From the NCBI GenBank assembly GCA_038496675.1, contig CM076651.1, positions 22,183,019 to 22,247,018 of the forward strand: a stretch of DNA of 64,000 bases. The letters are read 5' to 3'. This stretch comes from Rachycentron canadum. Taxonomy: Eukaryota > Chordata > Actinopteri > Carangiformes > Rachycentridae. Of the stretch, positions 37,270 through 50,985 are shown piece after piece; within the stretch, counting starts at the first letter, position 1, and each line of letters starts with the position of its first letter. Under the pieces are notes generated by a model that ran no database searches, was not told where the DNA came from, and saw only the letters and a program-made list of their open reading frames with translations. Made by a program: the position numbers and the translations under genes.

Positions 37270-40200
37270 CCACACCCAAACACACACAGTTTTTCTCTTT
37301 CTGTTCTGTAAGGGACAAGTATGTTTCATGTATAAAGGTGACTTTCATATCAATGTGCAATGAGTAAACACCTTTTCCCACAAAATAAAAGCATGATTAC
37401 CCTTTTACACTTATAGATCTCATATGAATTTTATACATCTATTATAACATCATATACATCTAATGATTCTCTTGGTGTTCAATGCTCAGTATCATCTGAA
37501 CCTGTGGGACAAGAGATGAAGCAGGACTTGAGGTAGGTGATCTGATGCTTCAGCAGATATATGTCAGTGTGTATAAAACAGGTCTTGTGTGTATGAAGTG
37601 TGTATTTGTCTTGTTGCAGCTGTAGCAGCTGTCCCACCCCTGGTTGTGACGGCAAAGGCCACGTCAGTGGAAGATACTCACGACACAGAAGGTAGGATTC
37701 ATGCTGTAAATGAGGTACAAACATGTAAATGAATCACAGATTTAGACAACAATTTTATATTCTATTTATCTATCTATCTATCTATTTATATTCTAAATTT
37801 ATGTTGAAACTGGAGTCAGACACACTGTGCTGTGAAAAACATCAAGAAACGGCATTAATTTTCCCCTCCAGACAGAGGGTGTTACAAGTCCAACACACTG
37901 TGAAGCTTATACAGACATCTTGCCACTAGGTTTGGCCTGAATCATGAAAAACAGAAAGAAGAACAAGAAAAAAAGTACACTACATTATGTGGACAGATGT
38001 GTCCGCGTGTTGTTGTAGCTAACATGCAGATTGTGACAAATGAAAGGAGACACCCACCTAAAGTGTCTCAGTCATGTGCTTTACAGGAGGATAAAAATTT
38101 TCCCTCATCTGGTGTTTTGATGATGTGATGATGACTGGACTGAGATCTGGAAACTGTGTGGATGTCGTCCTGTTTCTCATCCTTTTGTTCAGGGTTTTCC
38201 TTGAATTTGACACCGTCTGTATACATGTCCAGAAAACATATGGAGATACACAATACATACAATATGCATACATTCATATTATGTATAAAACTAGCATTAA
38301 AGAAGTTATAAAGGTTCAATGTGAATTTATGTGATAATTAAATTATTAGATATTTTTTCATATGGACTTAAATGGCAGGTGCAGAGTATGACTGCACATT
38401 CATTCATATGCAAAAGAATAAAGCCTGTCACCAAACAGCAGAGGTCATAATAAATAATCTCACATCCCACAGTTACACCAAAAGTCCTCTGTGTCTTAGT
38501 TTCATTAATTATTTTCACCTTTTTTATTAAAGACAAATAAAAATGTAACAATACCTTTGATAAGAAGTGAAATCTTTATCTATTTGAACTAACAACACAC
38601 AGAAATTATTGTGTTGCTCTTGTCCATGCTAAAAACATAATTGTATGAAGCCTTCAACTAATGAACAGGAGTTACCTGAGTCAGACCTGGACTCAGTCAG
38701 TGAAATGAGACTGGACATTGTGGGTCAGAGACACTTTGACTTATAAACAACACTCATTTAGAGAAACAGCAGTCACAACAAAAATCTCAGAGATGGAGGG
38801 TGAAGACAAAGTCATGAAGAGTTTAGATCATCACGAGTCTGCAGTCTGACAAATTGTATAGAGGCAGATGATTAAGTCCTGTGGCCACTCTCCCTAGAAT
38901 TGGACTAATGTTGAGCTAAGGTGACTCCAACAATAAAACAAGAAAGGTTTGTGTGTTATTAACATAAGGAATATTGGTGTTTTTTTGTGTGTGACTGAGG
39001 TCAGTCAGAGTCAGTCAGGTCAGAACAGGTCAATGTAAAGTTGCTGTATAGAGTTTTGATTGTGGCATCTAGAATCTACGAAACAAACTATCAAATGTGT
39101 TATTTCATGTTAGCATGTTGGACGTTAGCATTGATGCACTCACCATGCTCTACTCAGCATTCTGGGATGTCCTATTGTGAAGAAGAGGAAGCTGGAGGAG
39201 GCGGAGGCTGAGGAGAACCAGTCTGCTCCCAAAAGGAGGAACCAGCCACCCAAACAGACAAGTGATGATGGCTTCACTGCAGATAGTGATGCAGCGGAGG
39301 AGGACGAGGAGAAGAAAGAACAGGAAGAGGAGGAAGAGGAAGACCTCAAAGAGAAGAAGAAAAAAAAAGAAAAGAAAACAAAATGCAGACCAGAGTCAAT
39401 ACAAAGTAAGTGAAGCAAAACCAAAGCAGTACAGTACCAATGTGGAGACTAGATACTACAAGTCCAAATAGTCCAGTGAAAGAAAAGAGAACTAAGAAAG
39501 AACAGTAAACCAGCAATACTAACAGAAGACAAACTGACAAAAGTGAGAAAGGCAGGCAATTAGGGCAAGAAGAGGGGAACTGAAACCATTCAGGCAATCA
39601 TTAGCATGTTAATATGCTATTAATGATAATGTTTGCTTACTCATGTTCAACATCTAATGCTTACTTTGGTCACCATAATAGATGTAATGACAAATTTGTT
39701 ATAGTTTTGTGTATTTACCATGCTAATGTTATCCAGTTAGCATTGCAGCTGAGCCTGAGTTCTCCTCTGCCATCCTTGGATCTATGTTAATGGGACACAG
39801 TGTACCCTGAATGTAGCAGCAGACTCTAGTTCAATGGACTAGCTCACAGGCTTCACTTCATTAATGCTAAATAGGTCAGATTATGTCAGGTCAGTCCCAA
39901 TGTCTGCAGTTTTCACACAGGGATGACAGACATTTGTGACTTTAACATTCATTAATACTTTGACTCCACAGCAGACTGCTCATCTGACACAACAGAGGGC
40001 AAGGACACAGCAGAGACAGCAGCTTGTCCTGCGGCTGAAGATGATGAGAGCAAGCCTGAACTTGAGGAAACTGTTGAGGAAGTGAAGGTGGAAACACTCA
40101 TTGACGGTCATCAACAGGAGGAAGGATATAAAACACAGAAGGAGGAAGAAAGTCATCCGGTGACACAGGACCAGCTATCAGACCAACCTGAAGAAGACAA

Positions 40201-40744
40201 GGGGGTTACAGATCTTAAAGAGACAAAAGATGAGGAAGAAGACAAGCAAGAGGAAAAACAACAAGAAAGACAAGAGAATACTGTAAATGAGAGAGAGAAA
40301 GAACGGCAGATGATCAGCCAGGAAAATTCTGATCACCAATACTCAAGTGGCGATTACAATCATCAGGCCAAAGAAGAGCAGAGAAAGAGGGAGGAACAAG
40401 AGGAGGAGGAAGAGGGGGATGAAGAGGGGGAGGTGGAAGAGGACAATGGGGAAGAGACAGAGGGCCACCAAGAAGTAGACACACCTTACACTTTGAGTCC
40501 ACGCACTCAGGGATCAGAAACTAAGGTGTCACTCAGGGAAAAAAATATCAATACCCCCATAACTGAGGAAGAGGAAGATGAGGAAGAGCAGGAAGAGAGA
40601 GAGGAACAGGAGGATGAGAGGCATGATAAAGAAGCAGGCGAGGTGGTGGTGGAGGAAGAGGTAGACTCCAGCAAAGCCTCCCTGACTACAGTGGTTATAG
40701 AAGTCCACTCCGAGGAGGATGAGGATGAGGAGGATGAGGAGGAG

Positions 40745-40778
<34 letters not shown>

Positions 40779-43700
40779 GAGAGGAGCAGGATCGCATCTC
40801 AGAAGGCTCAGGAATCACAGACGACTCAGAGAACTGGGATATGACCCGAGGGAACCTGGGGCTGCTGGAGCAGGCCATAGCCCTGAAGGCAGAGGAGGTA
40901 AAGGGGGGTAAGGAGGCCCACAGCTCCCCAGAATACCAACCATACAGCTCCTCCAGCAAAAGCTGTGAGCCTGCGGCTATGGCCCGGCGCACCACTCACT
41001 ACAGCAAAGGTACGCCCACTGTCCCAACACACCCGACCCAACACACTGCAACTCAGGAGGAAGTCCTGGACATTAACAGTGTAGAGGGATCCTGTTAACA
41101 GAGCTCTATGTCTGATAATACCAGCTTAAAACATTATATTCGCCATTAAAATCCATTCACTTATTCTGCACCACAACATGACTCTTAACACCAGTAACAC
41201 TGTGTCTGTCAACAGGAACACAGTAAGGACCCACTCCTCCAGAGAAATAGATCTCAAGACATTTTTGTATCACGGTGATTTGAATTTTGATTAATTTTCC
41301 ATTCTCACTGGACAGTGACTCTCCACACCGCAGGAACAGCATGAATCTAAACATACTTGAATCAGCCTATATAATGTCTACACTATGAGTGCAAGCTAAA
41401 ACCCTGAAATTCTTCTCACTTGCTCCCATTCTCTGTACATGTGACTGCTGTTACTATTTGAGGGTGGGTGGTCAGTGGCATCTAAAATATCAATACAACT
41501 GATGCTAGATCCAGAGCTTGCTGTAAGATCATATCAATAAAAACTATTGATATGCTTTCATTTATTCTCACTGCCATGTAAATCTACCCTATTCCATTCA
41601 GAGAAGAAGGAGGTGAAGTGCCCTACCCCAGGGTGTGATGGGACAGGTCATGTGACTGGGCTGTACCCTCACCATCGCAGTCTGTCTGGATGTCCTCACA
41701 AAGATCGAATTCCTCCAGAGAGTGAGTACACCTTATTTTTATTAACACAAAGACCACACGACTCTCCTGATGCAGGCTCTGTCACCATGGCAGTTATTAC
41801 TATTATTCTGTGACTCCTACTTCCTTCTGTGATAGAAAAAACACTAATAGTACCACTGTCATTACCAATACTTCTTTTTCAACTGCTGTATGTGTAGCAC
41901 ACCTTCTTACCATTTAGTGAATTGAAACCATCAGTAAACTAAACACTGACCTGGGTCTGTGTCTGCTGTGTGTCTGTGTGTCTGTAGTCCTGGCCATGCA
42001 TGAGAACGTCCTGAAGTGTCCGACTCCTGGCTGCACAGGTCAAGGTCATGTCAACAGCAACCGCAACACACATCGCAGGTTAACACACACACACACACAT
42101 TTATGCACACACACGCACAAACACGCACACACACACACACAGCTATATAGTCTGAGTCACATTAAGGAATAGTTGTCATGGACATGATCAGAAAAAAAGT
42201 AAAAAAGGAAGCAATCTCCTCTAATACCACAACACATAATCATACTGTCTGTATAAGGCTCATCGAATTCCTGTCTGGGTTTTAAATGTTGTCTTCATGT
42301 GGCTGTGTCCCCCTGTTCAGTTTGTCCGGCTGCCCCATCGCAGCAGCAGCTAAACTCAACAAGAACCAAGACAAGCAGGTTCATTTACAGGCCTCAGCCA
42401 GTGAACCCTCCTCCAACTCTGACAGAGTGCTCAGGTGATTTAATGTATACAATACATACAGCTCTGTCCACTTCACTGCAGGTTTAAACATAACTTATAT
42501 CCTCTCCTCAAGGCCCATGTGTTTTGTGAAACAACTGGAGATCCCTCAGTATGGCAGCTACCGGCCAAACACAGTAACCACCACACCACGAGCTAACCTG
42601 GCCAAGGAGTTGGAGAAGTACTCCAAGGTGTCTTTTGACTATGCAAGCTTTGATGTCCAGGTGTTTGGAAAGCGTATGCTGATCCCAAAGACACCCAGCA
42701 CCACTGAAACATCACCCAAAGCCTTCAAAAGTAAGGATCAGCACCCTTCACCTCAATTTTCCACTTTTCCTGTGACTTTGACAAAAAAATCTGAATAAAA
42801 CATTAAAAAAGACAGCAGCTCTGTTAATGACATTTAGCTGTAATGTTGCAATAATGTAATGTCAGGCTGCTCTTCTCTCTTGCTGCCATCTCAGTAACTT
42901 CCCTCCTCTCCCACACAGCTAAACCATTCCCTAAGGCCTCCTCCCCCAGCCACAGTGTGTCTGGAGGATTCTCCAAGAGCGCGTCATCCTCCACTGCTTA
43001 TGACTACAGCCAAGATGCAGAGGCAGCCCACATGGCAGCAACAGCCATCCTCAACCTGTCCACACGCTGCTGGGAGAGGCCAGAGACTCTCAGCACCAAG
43101 CCCAGGGAGTTATGCACTAAGGTACACACACACATTCTTCCTGGGACCTGTTCAGACTAGATCAGCCACACACACACACACTCACGCTCTTATGTGTGAA
43201 CTCTGTAGGAGTCAGACATCGAAGTGGATGAAAATGGCACTTTGGACCTCAGTATGAAGAAGACTAAGAGGGAGGGCATGCAGTCCCCAGAGCCTTCCTC
43301 CTCCTCCTCTTCATCCTCTCAACATGTCGGAGCCACCTTGTCTCAGGGCCACGCTCAGCCAGAGTGGGAGGGGCCGCTGGACTTCACTAAACCAAGTGGA
43401 GTCAAAGATGAAGACCACGAGGAGGTACAGTCCACATCCAGACCAGGAGAGAAAATAATGATGATATGCTGTCATGGTTACCTGTGTTCTTACCTTTGTT
43501 CAGGTGGAGTATACAGCTCCCTCATACACCTCATCTGATGGGGAGGAAGAGGACCAGGAGAACTTGGAGGACAGGAAGTACCCCGGTGAGGTCACCACCA
43601 GCAGCTTCAAGGTCAAGTTTCAGCCCAAAGACAGCAAAAAAGAGGTTCTGGTGTAAGTCACTGTTCATGCTGATGGACCATGGTTTCACTTTCATTGCAG

Positions 43701-46700
43701 CCTGTCTCAACTGATCACCATGAAACATTCACACCACTCAGTCAGTCAGAATCCAAGTGGGAAAGGTGTTAGCCACAGATGACTTTGAGACAACTGTCAG
43801 TCAGAACATCAAGCAATCATCTCTCTGTAAACCTTGTGCTGTGTTTGTGTCATCTGATGGATACAATGGATAGCAGCTTTAATAAGTTCATTATTCTAAT
43901 GATTAAATCAACCACAAAGTACATTTAAAACCTACTGTATCTTTGACCTTCATACAACCAACTCCTCATTTCTACCATCTGATATGACCTGAACAAACAA
44001 ATACAAGATTTAAAATAACATTATAGTATTTAATATAAGAACCATCTCCTGATCTGTACATGTGTCTCTTGGTAGATGCCCCACTCCGGGCTGTGATGGC
44101 AGTGGACATATTACTGGAAACTACGCATCACATCGAAGGTGAGACCTGCTCTCTGCTGTGAGAGGAAGAGTTTTTCTATTTTATAATATGTGGTGTGACT
44201 GCATCTTATTGAGGTGGAGGCATGATTTCATTCTAACACTGAATCATTTTCTAAAGAGACTTATGGTAAATCTGTAGGAAGAGTCACTGTCCAGGCAGTT
44301 TAGATGCAGTAGGTACTTGTCGTTGTAGTTACAGTGAATATGGATCGTGATTGCAAAATTGTCTTGATTGTCTGCAAAAGACTGAATTATTTTTTGCATA
44401 CAGGGTGTCAATAAAATACTGTTGGATACAGATGTGTAAACCGTTACCTCTGTTACCCCTGTCACCCACTGTTATGGATAAATTGCACTATATTTTAATT
44501 ACCTATTTAATAATTACAGGAGAATTATTACTGGGAAGCAAGGCAGGAACAATTAAATTATTATATTGAATATGAAGTGAAATAATATTAAATGTGAGCA
44601 TTTATCATTGGTATAGTTTTAATGTTAGGTAGAGGTGGTCGAACCTCTAACTTGGACTAACACCCGCTAAATATGTCCTTCATTCTCTACGTATTCAAAA
44701 TATTCAGTGTACAATGTAATGCACCAGGAAACATAACATGCACCTGTGGTAGGTCCTGAGCTTGAAGTGTCAATATAGTGTATGAACATTAACTATTGTT
44801 TGTATTTCATATCAGAGGTAAATTAGATGGTCTCAATCATCAGAAATGATGCACAGAAACACTGTTCTCTTGTTTTACTCTTGTTACCATACATAGCCCA
44901 GTCTTCTAGATTTGTGCCTGTTGTTAGAATAATCACAGTAGTGATATGACCGGAGTTTAGATGAAAGGCAATGTACTGAGGAAGATGTTTTGCCTTCATT
45001 CAGACATTCAAACAGCCTCTTCAGGTCTAATGAGAAGTCTCCAACATCACAACCTACTCTGCCTCACACACCTCCCACCTGAAGCACACATGCACCCGTG
45101 CACTCAGGCATGCACACACACGTTCATTCATCATTATTTTTCTACTATTACTCTGCTGGAGAGATCAGTCCTGGCTCTGTAGTCCAGTTCAGGTTCCATC
45201 TCTGCAGTACAGGTCTGTTCTGGCTCCTCTGTAGTCCAGTTCAGGTTCTGGTTCTGTGGTTCAGTTCTGTCCTGGTTCTGTAGTCCAGTTCTGGTTCTGG
45301 CTCAGTAGTCCAGTTCTGGTTCTGGCTCTGTAGCCAATTCTGGTCTGGGTCTTTCCTCTGGTTCTGGTCTCCTGATGGTCTCTCTCTGTATCTTCCAGTC
45401 TGTCTGGCTGTCCTCTTGCTGATAAATCACTTCGGACCCTCATGGCTGCCCACACAGCTGAACTGAAGTACGTCTGCCTCTGTCTCTGACCTCCTCCTGT
45501 TCAGCTCCCTGTTCAGCTCCCTGTTCACTACAACACTCAGCACCAACACACACAACAGACACAACTCAGAGTTTTACACACATTTTTAGCACAAGCTGTT
45601 GTGGATGATTAATATTTAAATAAAGTTGTCCTCCACAATTAGTTTCTGAGTATATTCTTTAACTGCATAATTAATCGGCTGCCATGATATAATTTTATTC
45701 ATAAAAGAGTTAAGTTCATTAAAAAGACCCAACTACAACCAGCACCAAAGTTAAAGATTCATACAGTCTAAAGTTAGAAGTCTATGTCTTTGATTATAAA
45801 GCAGGTCTAGGTTCTATATTAATACGGCGAAAGTATCTAAGTGGGCAGCACAGTGGTTCAGTGGTTAGCACTGTGGCCTTGGTATGTTTCTGTATGTTGG
45901 ACCTGCGATAGACTGGTGACCTGTCCAGGGTGTACACCTTGCGCAATGTCAACTGGGATTGTCTCCAGCACCCCCACAACCCTGATGGATAAGCGGTATA
46001 GATGATGGGGGGATGGAAGTATCAAAGTGCTCAGTCCACAGAAAAATGCACACATTCAGAAACTGTGCCTTAAAATGAGCCATCAGGACTTCTGGAAGTC
46101 TCAGCCATGCCCCAAGCCCAGTCCACCTGGACTCACCATCCAACCTTGCAGGACTTGGTTTCTCTGAGTGTTCACCTGAAATCTGTATAGTTTTATTAGA
46201 TCACTCAGAGAATCAGAGAGTCATAAAATTCAACAAATTGGAAACAGTAAAATATTGTATTGCTTTGAACAGGACCCTGCTGCAGTGTGGCAGCAGCAGA
46301 GATGCTGGACGTGGGATCTACACATTCAGTGCATACAGGGTTAGGTCAGAAAAGCTGGAGAATAACAGAGTGTCTGTGTGTCTTAGGTGTCCGACTCCAG
46401 GTTGTGATGGATCAGGCCACATCACTGGAAACTATGCTTCGCACAGAAGGTAGGAGCTCTTCTCCACCTCTGCCTGCTGCACCATCAGTCAGTCTACTGA
46501 CAGATGCTGTTACTTACCCTCTCTGTTCCTCTTTGCCAGTCTGTCTGGGTGCCCCAGAGCCAAGAAGAGTGGGGTCAAATCAGTCCCCACAAAGGATGAC
46601 AAGGAAGACTCCGAGCTGTTGAGGTGAGCAAGGAGGAACTGGAAGGGAGGTTGTCTCTAATATACTGAAATACAAGTTATGAAATAAATCCATCCACACA

Positions 46701-49700
46701 TCCATGTTCTGAAAGCAAAGCATTATTTTTAGTTTCTCCTCTTGCATAACAGGAAAAACCTAATATCTTAGTTCCACAACATTCAGCTCTAAATTTTAAA
46801 ATCCAGTCTGACATTTTAATAATATATATATAATCACACACCCTGTGTTATTGACTGAAGTTTCACTATATTACGCAACAGTCTCATATATTCTGAGGAA
46901 AAGTGTAGGCAAAAGCTGCCAAATAAAATATAAACCTGATGAAACAAATCTGGATTCATGAGTCCATTGGTTGCTACACTTCCTCTCTCTCCATCAGTGA
47001 GTCGAACCAGTGTTTTCTTTCTCCAGGTGTCCAGTTCCTGGCTGTGACAGTCTGGGCCACATCAGTGGGAAGTACGCCACTCATCGTAGTGCCTATGGCT
47101 GTCCACTAGCAGCACGTAGGCAGAAGGAAGGCCTTCTTAATGGCACCCCCTTCTCCTGGAAGGCCTTCAAGACTGAAGGTCCAACCTGCCCAACGCCAGG
47201 CTGTGATGGCTCCGGCCACGCTAATGGAAGTTTCCTTACCCACCGCAGGTATGATCTCACAGAGAGCAGCTCAGCTTACTGCTTCATCTTAGAGTACATT
47301 CATCAAGTCTGTTATGCCACTGCCTTATAACAGATTTACACATCACACAAAGGGTCACTGGGCCTCCATAGACAATCACTCTTCCCTAAAAATGCTGATC
47401 ATTTCCTTTTCCTTCTCCTCATCATGAATTTTAGTCATGGTACAAAGGTTGGATCACCAACTGATCTGGAGACCCAGACTTTTAGGGCTCCCAAGGGCCC
47501 TGAACCTTAAATTTCACTATAATCACAATGTGAGAAATGATGAGGTGCTTAAAATGGTAAATATTAGCTGTCAAACATGGTTCAATACTATGTTCAATAC
47601 TTTGTGGTAGGCTACCTTGCTGTAGGTTTCAATCCAGAGGAGAACTAAGTGGTGTCTGAGCAAAAAATAATGACAATAATGACAAGGACTGGAGGGATTA
47701 GGGCTCAAGACAGTCGTGCATAATCCCTCCCTAGTGTTCTTATGTACAGTAAACCTCAGTGTGGTCCCATCTTTTTGTACATCAGGACAACTGGGTTATT
47801 CCCACTGTTTCACAAAGTATTAACTCATAGAACTGATCAGCTCCTCCTCTCAGTCTATCAGGTTGTCCCAGAGCGTCAGCCAACAAGAAAAGAGCCAAGT
47901 TCCCAGGAGATGAGTACATTACTGCAAAGTTCAGAGCCAGTGATGGTAAGAGACAGTCCCTCAATCTAAGTGTGCCTCACATGCCTCCCACACTATTACT
48001 GCTGTTGTTATTACTAAGTCATGGAGATCATCATGTCCATCATCTTTGTTAGGGACAGCAACCTTTAACACAAGTAATGCAATAACACAGAGATGTACTC
48101 TACAGTTAATTACACCTGTTTTCAGTAAATGCAGCACCACAGAGACAGCATGGGCAGGACTAGTAATTGTCTTGATTTTCTGTTTGCTAACTGTGTGTTT
48201 GCACAGTTCTGGACAACGATGAGGATATCAAACAGCTCAATAAGGAGATCAACGAGCTGAACGAGTCCAACTCAGAGATGGAGACCGACATGATGAACCT
48301 GCACACTCAGGTGAACTCAGCTGTTCAGCTCAGTGGTGCCATCACAATGAAGAGAAAATACATCCAAGTGATGCTGGCTGTTGGTTTGATATTTATCATA
48401 GACAATATCTGACAGTAGAGGCTGTATCATGCTGCACAAACCAGGTTCACTGATGCATTACTAAAGTTGGTATGGTCAGTCAATTTGTCCCAATGGTCAT
48501 TGTAGTGGTAATACAATGAAAATCATTTTCACTGAATCATTTCCCCTACTGACACTCAAGCATCAACATTTCTGTCTGTCAAAAGTCTGTCAGGCATCCA
48601 GAAGAATGTTTTTTGTCAACAACTGTGTTGCTGCTTCTGGACTGTTTATTTGGTTCTGCTTCAGATCTCTTCAATGGAGAAGAACCTGAAAAGCATGGAG
48701 GAGGAGAATAAACAGATCGAGGAAAGGAATGAGGCTTTGTTCCTAGAGCTGTCTGGCCTGAGTCAGGCTCTGATCCGCAGCCTGGCCAATATCCGCCTTC
48801 CCACCATGGTGAGTTTTTTTTTTTTTTGATGAAACTAATTCTCTCCTGCATCTTCCACGCCTATGCCCCTGTAGTATCTGAAGAAGTTGCTATAATCATT
48901 TTATTCCAATTAGGCTTTGCCCTGTATGTAATGCATGTGGTGGCTGTTACTTCCAATTTAAAATTTCAGTCCCTTCTGCAATGTTCAGAGATAAAATTTT
49001 CAAACCACTCTGGTACTCCCACACTGCTTCTATGTGGACTTTTAGTGGCATTTTCTAGTGGATCCCCATCCATTATTGTTACAGGTGCTACAGGAGTTCT
49101 AGGACAAGGGAATAGCATGTTAAGATACAGAATGCACTCTCTAACAGCATTGTTTTCCTGATTAACTATGTACACATGGTTCTCAGGCCTCAGTTGAAAT
49201 CACATAAAGGTTTGCTTCCCATTTACTCTGAAGCTTAACTTGGCTCCTAGCTCTCTGACCCTTGACCAACATTCTCTCCCTTGGCAGCAGCAGGCTATTT
49301 AGTGGAGCGATCATAATTCTTTAGCATAAATCAAACCAGCAGTTTTACCTGGGCAAAGGTTAGGTCTTAGGTAACAACAGCTTTATGTGTCACATGTGTA
49401 AACTTACTTGTACCTGGAGCCCAAGAGAAAAAGGCTACATAAAACCGGTGGTGAGTATTAGGAGAAATTACTGTTCGACATGATGAAGGGAATACCTTCA
49501 CCAACCAGAGTAAAATACTCTGATCCTACCAACAATGCCAAATTAGATGCAGCTGCAGGCTTCTATTAAAGCTTACTTTTAAATTCAAGAGGCTGATAAT
49601 GCTATTCTCTTTTTAAAAAGTGGGAGACAGACTGGTTGAATCCCACTTTTCTGAATACTATAAGCAAACAGGTCCTGACAATGAGGCTTTGAATGGGTGG

Positions 49701-50107
49701 ATCTTGTCTGCAGAACAATGTTCTCCGGAGTATGTCTCTATGGGGTGTAGCCTGTTATACCTGGGTTCACAGGTGGGACCACACAACTGACCAGGGAAGG
49801 TACAGTCTCTGTTTTCCATGCAGGTTTCTGTCACTGAGCCATGATGCACAGTTGTTGCACAGTTGTTGGAAGAATGACTGCTACTTCTTTATTCTGTGAA
49901 AAGTCCAGGTTTACGCCTCAGATTCAGATATATCTGACTTGACCTGTGACCTTGTGTGTTCAGCAGGAGCCACTGTCTGAGCAGAACTTCGACAGCTACG
50001 TAGACACCCTGACCCAAATGTTTACTAATAAAGACTGCTATCAGAACCCAGAGAACAGAGCCCTGCTTGAGTCCATCAATCAGGCTGTGAAGGGCATCGA
50101 GGTGTGA
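37181..50107 (+). CDS. myt1: Myelin transcription factor 1, seven CCHHC zinc fingers, 21 coding exons
   Basis: Exons: 37181-37235, 37490-37532, 37620-37691, 39158-39405, 39972-41009, 41602-41721, 41988-42078, 42321-42434, 42513-42730, 42919-43121, 43209-43424, 43504-43652, 44076-44138, 45399-45467, 46387-46449, 46540-46623, 47027-47248, 47854-47945, 48207-48310, 48665-48808, 49967-50107. Phases all agree; 1182 aa (human about 1121). MYT1 is a nuclear, DNA-binding neural factor. Seven fingers of the type CPxPGCxxxGHxxxxxxxHR..C lie in exons 3-4, 6, 7-8, 13-14, 15-16, 17 and 17-18. Exon 5 holds a long Glu-rich acidic domain and 'MTRGNLGLLEQAIALKAEEV'. Exons 8-12 match the MYT1 linker ('FVKQLEIPQYGSYRP', 'DYSQDAEAAHMAATAILNL'). 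Exons 19-20 form a coiled coil ('NEALFLELSGLSQALI'). The end is 'QAVKGIEV'. The last exon has a CAGCAG acceptor, so one Gln (49964-49966) is optional. MYT1L and ST18 fit less well, because the acidic block and linker are MYT1-like. Confidence 0.96.
40570..40790 (+). repeat. Glu/Asp codon repeat inside myt1 exon 5
   Basis: GAG/GAA/GAT-rich coding sequence, most regular at 40711-40790 (GAGGA units). It encodes the acidic domain typical of MYT1. The antisense poly-Ser frame is a shadow. Confidence 0.85.
42083..42143. repeat. (CA)n run just after a myt1 donor
   Basis: CA-rich sequence with small interruptions starting 4 bases after the donor of the third-finger exon (GT at 42079-42080). Confidence 0.9.
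45165..45385 (+). repeat. Intronic minisatellite upstream of myt1 exon 14
   Basis: Imperfect tandem copies of a 20-30 base unit built from TAGTCCAGTTCTGGTTCTGG and TCTGTAGTCCAGTTCAGG. It runs almost to the acceptor of the exon at 45399, so it supplies the pyrimidine-rich tract of that splice site. Confidence 0.8.
45843..46018 (+). mobile_element. V-type SINE with internal deletion
   Basis: A tRNA-like head (GGCAGCACAGTGGTTCAGTG, GTTAGCACTGTGGCC) is joined to the 3' block with 'GCGATAGACTGGTGACCTGT', 'CCAGGGTGTACACC' and 'GGATAAGCGGTATAGATGATGG'. The usual central block ('TGTGTGGAGTT...') is missing. It lies in a myt1 intron. Confidence 0.82.
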
Positions 50108-50985
50108 TGGAACGAGCCACCACAGCGACACTGTTTCTTTCCATACCTTTAGATATTGTATGTAATTAATTCTTCTCATTTGGAACTTTGTCATCTGTTG
50201 TTTGCGTTCGTTTCCTGTTTGCATGTTGCGTTATGATGGTGTGAGTGTGAAGAGGTGAGGGTGTGGATTAGACTGTGACAGTGTATACACAGAGCAGCAA
50301 CCAGAGTCTTAGTTAGTGAACATATCCCATTACACAATAATGTTGATAGTATCTACAAGAGCATAGTGATGTTGCACCTCAAGACTAGTTTGTAGACTCA
50401 TTCTTACAATTGCTGTGTAACTATTTAAGTCCTTTGCAAATGTTGGTTTAATAACTTATTTACTCATGTCTGCTGTATTATTTTTAGGTTGGCTTATTTA
50501 TTAAAAACAATCTATTTATGTTCTATGTTCTATTTATATATCTATTTAAGTTTTTATTTATTTATTTGAAACTGCTACCTGAGAAAATTTTAATCAGTAA
50601 CCAAGAGAAGGTGATTGTTTCCTCTGCACTGTTGAACAAAGAGGAAATATTTTAAGATATCAACTATGAATTCTTTTATAAATGTTATTATTTATTTAAA
50701 ATACAGGATCTTTTTAAGTGCAAATATTTTGTAACTGAAAGTTTTTAATAATTTTCTAAAATATTTTTTGGTGCTTTGGTTTATATTATTTTCCTTTTTA
50801 TTTCCACAAACTATTTTCAGTACATTGCAATACACTGTGAATATTGAGCTGCACATATTTGTTAATTATTTGGTGAAGAACAAAGTGATGGTGAATATTT
50901 ATTTTGTATTGTCTGTGTTAATGATGGCTGTGTCTGGATTAGTCTTTAAATTGCTCTTGAAATAAAGGTTAACCCACAGTGCATG
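50108..50985 (+). other. myt1: myt1 3' UTR with AU-rich elements
   Basis: Follows the TGA stop. It is AT-rich with many ATTTA-type pentamers (about 50500-50570 and 50680-50700), the kind of element linked to mRNA instability, and contains AATAAA at 50961-50966 as the likely poly(A) signal. The cleavage site is estimated. Confidence 0.7.

Noticed and set aside
40507..40995. Antisense poly-Ser frame of 162 codons
   Set aside because: Exact shadow of the Glu-rich myt1 exon 5, whose frame is joined on both sides by consistent splice sites and matches MYT1.
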